A stretch of DNA of 64,000 bases from Paenibacillus sp. FSL A5-0031 (GTDB taxonomy: Bacteria > Bacillota > Bacilli > Paenibacillales > Paenibacillaceae). The translations under genes were made by a program, and so were the position numbers. A model generated the notes under the pieces. That model had not been told where the DNA came from. It made no database searches and saw nothing but the letters and a program-made list of their open reading frames with translations. Of the stretch, positions 60,836 through 64,000 are shown piece after piece. Position 1 is the first letter of the stretch. Each line of letters begins with the position of its first letter. The stretch is taken from the NCBI RefSeq assembly GCF_001956295.1, contig NZ_MRTD01000019.1, positions 62,001 to 126,000 on the forward strand, written 5' to 3'.

Positions 60836-61405
60836 CTATTTCTCCAACTCATAGCGGGCCGCGATAATGCCCGACTTGAGCGTTCGGCTGGACAGCAGCT
60901 TGAGCTTGATTTTCTCACCGTCGCCGTGGAATACCGATTTTCCGCTGCCCAAGATGACTGGACAAATCGTCAGCAGGAATTCGTCGATCAGGCCGAGTTC
61001 AAGCAACGTCTTCGCCGCCCCCGGACTGCCGAAGATAACGAGATTTTTACCCTGCTGCTCCTTGAGCGCCTTGATTTCATCTGCAATATTGTCCTTGATC
61101 AGTACCGTATTGTTCCATTCAACAATGTCCATCGAGTCGGAAATGACGATCTTCTTAACATCCTGCAGCCATTTGGCATGCTCCATATCGTGCCTCGACG
61201 CATCCGGATTGTCCAGCACCGAAGGCCAGTAGCTCTCCATCATTCGATACGTCGTTCGTCCGTATACCGGAGAGCCGACTTCGGCTACGACTTCCTCGGC
61301 GTATTTCTCTAATTCCTCGTTGTAAGGAATCCAGTCTAGTCCTCCGTTTGAATCTGACGCATACCCGTCCAGTGATACATGCATGAACAATACGAGTTTT
61401 CTCAT
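60836..61405 (-). CDS. DHFR/RibD C-terminal-like reductase
   Basis: 189 residues from an ATG at 61405 with GGAGGAG upstream. RKLVLFMHVSLDGYASDSNG opens the fold, YGRTTYRMMESYWP and LVIFGSPGAAKTLLELGLID are conserved RibD_C/YwjB elements and PVILGSGKSVF is the late strand. NADPH-dependent reduction of an unknown substrate is likely. GC-rich relative to its neighbours, with a MerR-type promoter but no regulator gene nearby. Confidence 0.85.
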   Translation of the reverse strand: MRKLVLFMHVSLDGYASDSNGGLDWIPYNEELEKYAEEVVAEVGSPVYGRTTYRMMESYWPSVLDNPDASRHDMEHAKWLQDVKKIVISDSMDIVEWNNTVLIKDNIADEIKALKEQQGKNLVIFGSPGAAKTLLELGLIDEFLLTICPVILGSGKSVFHGDGEKIKLKLLSSRTLKSGIIAARYELEK

Positions 61406-61483
61406 GTTTGCTTCTCCTCCGATTTCGAATATAGTTGTTTGATTTTTTGGCAGTAGGCTGTGTTTCATCCTTCTTTTACGTTC

Positions 61484-61514
61484 ACTATAAATCATTACGT
61501 TACGTAAGGGTCAA
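61484..61514 (-). promoter_or_regulatory. MerR-type promoter of the DHFR-like gene
   Basis: Minus strand: TTGACC (61509-61514), a 19-bp spacer, TATAGT (61484-61489). The spacer contains the dyad TTACGTAACGTAA. Confidence 0.75.
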
Positions 61515-61537
61515 GTGGAAATTTGAAGACAAAAATG

Positions 61538-61634
61538 TTACCTATCTGCCCTTTAGCTTAACGAGAAAGAAGCAGCTGCCATCCGGCTAACTGCTCTATG
61601 GTCCGTATAACTATCCTTCACCTTTTTAGCTCAA
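61538..61634 (+). repeat. Composite cassette repeat, class B hairpin, complete
   Basis: TTACCTATCTGCCCTTTAGC with TTAACG, stem GAAGCAGCTGCC..CGGCTAACTGCTC, TATGGTCCGT, right arm ATAACTATCCTTCACCTTTT with TAGCTCAAAG. The right arm contains the next gene's stop. Confidence 0.87.
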
Positions 61635-62228
61635 AGAATTACGTTGCAAATCGTTAAAATTATCTATAAAATACCCTTCTGATTCCCAACCACTATTAGT
61701 TTTCTGTATTAATTCACCGATAGATAATTTAGCTTTACCGAATCTACTCATAAGCTTGGCTTTATAATAATCCATATTGCGACCTTCAAAAACATAATCT
61801 AATGCACAATAATTATCTCCCATATATATTGCAAAGTTATAACCGAAGTAGTCAGCAAATTCTTGGCATATTGCCCTTAGTTCAAGTTGCAACTCTTGAT
61901 TTTCTATAAATTGATACCACCTAAAACAAGGACTGAACTCACAGATGTACTTATTAAATATAAATCTAAACCCACCAGGGCCTCCAAGCTCAACATATTC
62001 TTCATCCCCTATTGGCACGGGATCAAATGGCTCAAAGTTATGTGATTCACTAATACGATCACGATTTAATAACCATTGTCTGTCAAGATGCGGATTATGA
62101 AAATTAACTTCTTTAATACACTTTACAGCTTTAGGAAATCTTGTCCCTTTAACAATCTCTTCTTTAAAAACTTCTATGGCTGTAACATCTAATGAGTGTT
62201 TAAAAACAGCTGAGAAATCTATCCCCAT
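61626..62228 (-). CDS. Hypothetical protein
   Basis: 200 residues with GAGGTGGG upstream of the ATG. Soluble; FGYNFAIYMGDNYCALDYVFEG and GGPGGFRFIFNKYICEFSPC suggest a compact alpha/beta domain. Its last codons and stop lie inside the repeat right arm. The family is not recognised. Confidence 0.65.
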   Translation of the reverse strand: MGIDFSAVFKHSLDVTAIEVFKEEIVKGTRFPKAVKCIKEVNFHNPHLDRQWLLNRDRISESHNFEPFDPVPIGDEEYVELGGPGGFRFIFNKYICEFSPCFRWYQFIENQELQLELRAICQEFADYFGYNFAIYMGDNYCALDYVFEGRNMDYYKAKLMSRFGKAKLSIGELIQKTNSGWESEGYFIDNFNDLQRNSLS

Positions 62229-62289
62229 TTCCCACCTCGAAATTCAAAATTATTCCATAGTATTATACCATTTTTATTCCATGAGAATT

Positions 62290-62316
62290 AAATTAAACTA
62301 ACCGTTAGCAGAATCA
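62290..62316 (+). repeat. Composite repeat, one arm only
   Basis: AATTAAACTAACCGTTAGCA with GAATCAC. It encodes the last residues and stop of the gene ending at 62298. Confidence 0.6.
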
Positions 62317-62564
62317 CTCGGAAGCTTGCCAACCTCGTCAGCATTCGACTGTTGCTGACGGAACTTGACCAGTTGCTCGTACCGTGCGCGGATCTTCGGT
62401 ATTGCCTCCTCGAGTAACTTTTCGTGCCTCTCAGCTGACAGACGATCGAGTTCCTCTTTCTGCTCCGGGCTGACCTTGTACACTTTCGCCGTTATGATCT
62501 CGCCTGTTTCATACACCGTTGTCACTTTCTCCATAGCCTTTTTCTCCTTGTCCATGTTCGACAC
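62298..62564 (-). CDS. Hypothetical coiled protein ending inside a repeat arm
   Basis: 88 residues from a GTG at 62564 with AGGAGGTAGG upstream. A short beta part (EKVTTVYETGEIITAKVYKV) is followed by a long charged helix (SPEQKEELDRLSAERHEKLL). The final SANG and stop come from the repeat arm, so the native C-terminus may have been replaced. Confidence 0.6.
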   Translation of the reverse strand: MSNMDKEKKAMEKVTTVYETGEIITAKVYKVSPEQKEELDRLSAERHEKLLEEAIPKIRARYEQLVKFRQQQSNADEVGKLPSDSANG

Positions 62565-62704
62565 GTTCTCCTACCTCCTTTTGTTTTGAGTAACTTCGTT
62601 TTCCTCTTTTCTATTATTACGTCTGTCTGTACTCCACGCAATTCAAGAACTATGTCAACGATCCCTACAGAACGGCTCCTAAGTTACAATAGCTTCCTGT
62701 TTTT

Positions 62705-62799
62705 CGTTAAACTGCCCGTTAGTTTAACAAGAAAATGGAGCAGCTGCCGCAGCAAACTGCTCCTTGTATGTTTAATTATCGTTCTCCGATAGTTTAATC
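62705..62799 (+). repeat. Composite cassette repeat, class B hairpin, complete
   Basis: TTCGTTAAACTGCCCGTTAG with TTTAAC, stem GGAGCAGCTGCC..GCAGCAAACTGCTCC, right arm TTTAATTATCGTTCTCCGAT with AGTTTAATC. Confidence 0.86.
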
Positions 62800-62961
62800 T
62801 ATATCATCAATTTTCTCTCCTTCTTCATCTATTTGAACGGTTCCTCCTCCGAATTGCCACCATTTGCTGCCGTCTTCAAAAGTCAAGGTGATCTCTATCC
62901 AGTTCCACTCGCCCGAAGAACCTTAAACCTCAACATCATATTTCCAGTTAAGTAATTTCAC
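62794..62961 (-). pseudogene. Small hypothetical gene broken by a TAA
   Basis: A GTG at 62961 (GGGGGG upstream) opens VKLLNWKYDVEV-stop-GSSGEWNWIEITLTFEDGSK, then WWQFGGGTVQIDEEGEKIDD, with a stop inside the repeat arm at 62794. A single TAA at 62923-62925 interrupts 55 codons. The downstream part could still be made only with an internal start, which is not seen. Confidence 0.5.
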
Positions 62962-62999
62962 TACATGCCCCCCATTTTATTTCCGATGAAATGGACCGA

Positions 63000-63065
63000 T
63001 GAGTAGTCCAATGTAGAGCTTGCTCATCATGTGTTTTTAACTATCGTGTCCCGTTAGCTTAATCA
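63000..63065 (+). repeat. Composite repeat, degenerate hairpin, right arm intact
   Basis: GATGAGTAG..GAGCTTGCTCATC, then TTTAACTATCGTGTCCCGTT with AGCTTAATC. Confidence 0.7.
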
Positions 63066-63097
63066 CTTATCTCAAGGAATTACATTCTTGGTGTTGT

Positions 63098-63217
63098 CTA
63101 TTTCTCTTTTTTACTTGACATTATTTCGATAATTTTCTGAAGAGAAATATGTATTGCTCGAAGATAACTTATTAAGCAGATGAATCCTACAGCTAAAATT
63201 ATAATGAAAAATTCAAT
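63098..63217 (-). CDS. Small membrane peptide, 39 aa, apparent ATT start
   Basis: The only start in frame behind the strong site GGGGGAG is an ATT at 63217: IEFFIIILAVGFICLISYLR, then AIHISLQKIIEIMSSKKEK. One membrane helix and a charged amphipathic tail. It fills one inter-repeat interval. Confidence 0.5.
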   Translation of the reverse strand: MEFFIIILAVGFICLISYLRAIHISLQKIIEIMSSKKEK

Positions 63218-63279
63218 TTGTCTCTCCCCCTTACTTTACTAGAGGATTTTACCATTTATTATACATATTTGTAGTTATG

Positions 63280-63374
63280 TATAACTACCCATTACTTCAT
63301 TGAAAAGGGCAACCGATCATATGACTCGTTGCCGACATATCATGTTTGAACTATAGTGTCCCGTTAGCTTAACC
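63280..63374 (+). repeat. Composite cassette repeat, variant hairpin, complete
   Basis: GTATAACTACCCATTACTTC, hairpin AGGGCAACGA-type stem (GGCAACC..TCGTTGCC), right arm TTGAACTATAGTGTCCCGTT with AGCTTAACC. Confidence 0.8.
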
Positions 63375-63377
63375 AAT

Positions 63378-64000
63378 TTATGGATTCACCAAGTTTCTAA
63401 CATCGAAAGCCGAAAGAGTCTTTAGACCAATTTTATTTAGATATGATAGACGCAATTCCAGATCATTAATCAACTCGCAATAATTATCTAATACTTGTTT
63501 GTCGAGGCAATTACGTAATTTCTGGACAACTAATAGTGATTCTGAGATCGGCATTCTTAACACATCTGAAAGGGAATTCCCCATAACCAAGCGTTCCTGT
63601 TCCAACAAGCTTTCGGTACAATTTGGACACTTTCCATGTCGGGAGAATAATTTTATTGCCCAAAGGTTTCCTTTACTAGTTGTTCCTGCAGCACGCATAT
63701 GTTCCAAATCGAAAACGCACCCACGATAATATTTTTTATGTTCCCTTTTCTTGTAAACGTATGTTATAGGTTCCTTATCATATCCATAAAGTAAAATATC
63801 GGTAAATTGCTTATTTTGCTCAACAAGTGGGCTTTCAAAGTCAATCCCGATCATTTTAGCCAGTTCTCTAATCTTTACAACAGGTCCGCAGTTAGTACCC
63901 GCCCATAAAAGCACAGCTCCTTTTTTAAGCGAGAGCTCAGTTGCGACCATACGACTTGAATCAATATCACCAAGGACAGTACCTGTACCGTTACATGTAG
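63378..64000 (-). pseudogene. UvrA-like ATPase, truncated at the repeat; 5' end beyond the window
   Basis: The frame is open from the window edge to 63378. TCNGTGTV followed by ELSLKKGAVLLWAG, DILLYGYDKEPITY, FDLEHMRAAGTTSKGNLWAI and KCPNCTESLLEQERLVMG with LSDVLRMPISESLL matches the central zinc-finger and insertion region of UvrA. It stops at GLKTLSAFDVRNLVNP, just before the second ABC signature and Walker B should begin, and the repeat starts 3 bp later. Without the C-terminal ABC domain it is unlikely to work as an excinuclease. Confidence 0.7.

Noticed and set aside
1411..63374. CRISPR array
   Set aside because: Repeats are dispersed at irregular distances of hundreds of bases, contain variable hairpins, and the intervals encode genes. 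No cas genes.

Overview
The window looks like chromosome from a spore-forming Paenibacillus-type Firmicute. Most genes have a strong GGAGG-type ribosome site and GTG/TTG starts are common. The window carries a SpoVB-type transporter, a CwlJ-type cortex hydrolase, a YtcQ/LplB/LplC-type sugar importer and a membrane-bound YesN-type AraC regulator. No rRNA, tRNA or CRISPR array was seen.

The dominant feature is an array of about 50 copies of a composite intergenic repeat, roughly 80-100 bp each. A full copy has two directly repeated arms around a variable GC-rich hairpin. Each arm is an imperfect inverted repeat, TTNAACTA - about 11 bp - TAGCTTAA. The spacer reads about TCCTGCCCGT in the left arm and TCGTTCCCCGT in the right arm. 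Most genes between repeats are short, single and on the minus strand, with one repeat just after the stop codon. The layout resembles an integron cassette array, but the arms do not match the canonical attC core (RYYYAAC/GTTRRRY) and no integrase lies in the window.

Regions: 1-8 kb holds an APH-type kinase (cut by the window edge), GNAT enzymes (one ZmaR-like), small unknown proteins, a MerR/NmrA-type pair and an esterase. 8-12 kb holds a CD3324-like regulator, a hydrolase behind an attenuator-like hairpin, small membrane proteins and gene fragments. 12-20 kb carries an ABC exporter, a DUF6688-like membrane protein, a membrane-anchored esterase and SpoVB. 20-29 kb is a dense array with many gene remnants, a YdcF/SanA protein, an RCC1-repeat protein and an AraC/GyrI-like regulator. 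29-38.5 kb is a repeat-free polysaccharide-use cluster: GH88 hydrolase, heparinase II/III-type lyase, solute-binding lipoprotein, two permeases, and a transmembrane AraC regulator, with a cre-like site upstream. 38.7-64 kb returns to the array: CwlJ, lipoproteins, Nudix, a TPR-SMI1-Imm51 immunity protein, an IS110-family element, P-loop kinase, a divergent MerR/SDR pair, an Xre/DUF2975 operon, a DHFR-like protein and a 3'-truncated UvrA-like gene.

An IS110-family element (47394-49210) sits inside the spacer of a repeat arm, and a remnant of a related element (60539-60741) abuts a second repeat at the same position. Its non-coding end contains short sequences matching both the repeat spacer and the element's own end, as expected of a bridge RNA. 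At least fifteen gene fragments lie between repeats, so the array also accumulates dead cassettes.
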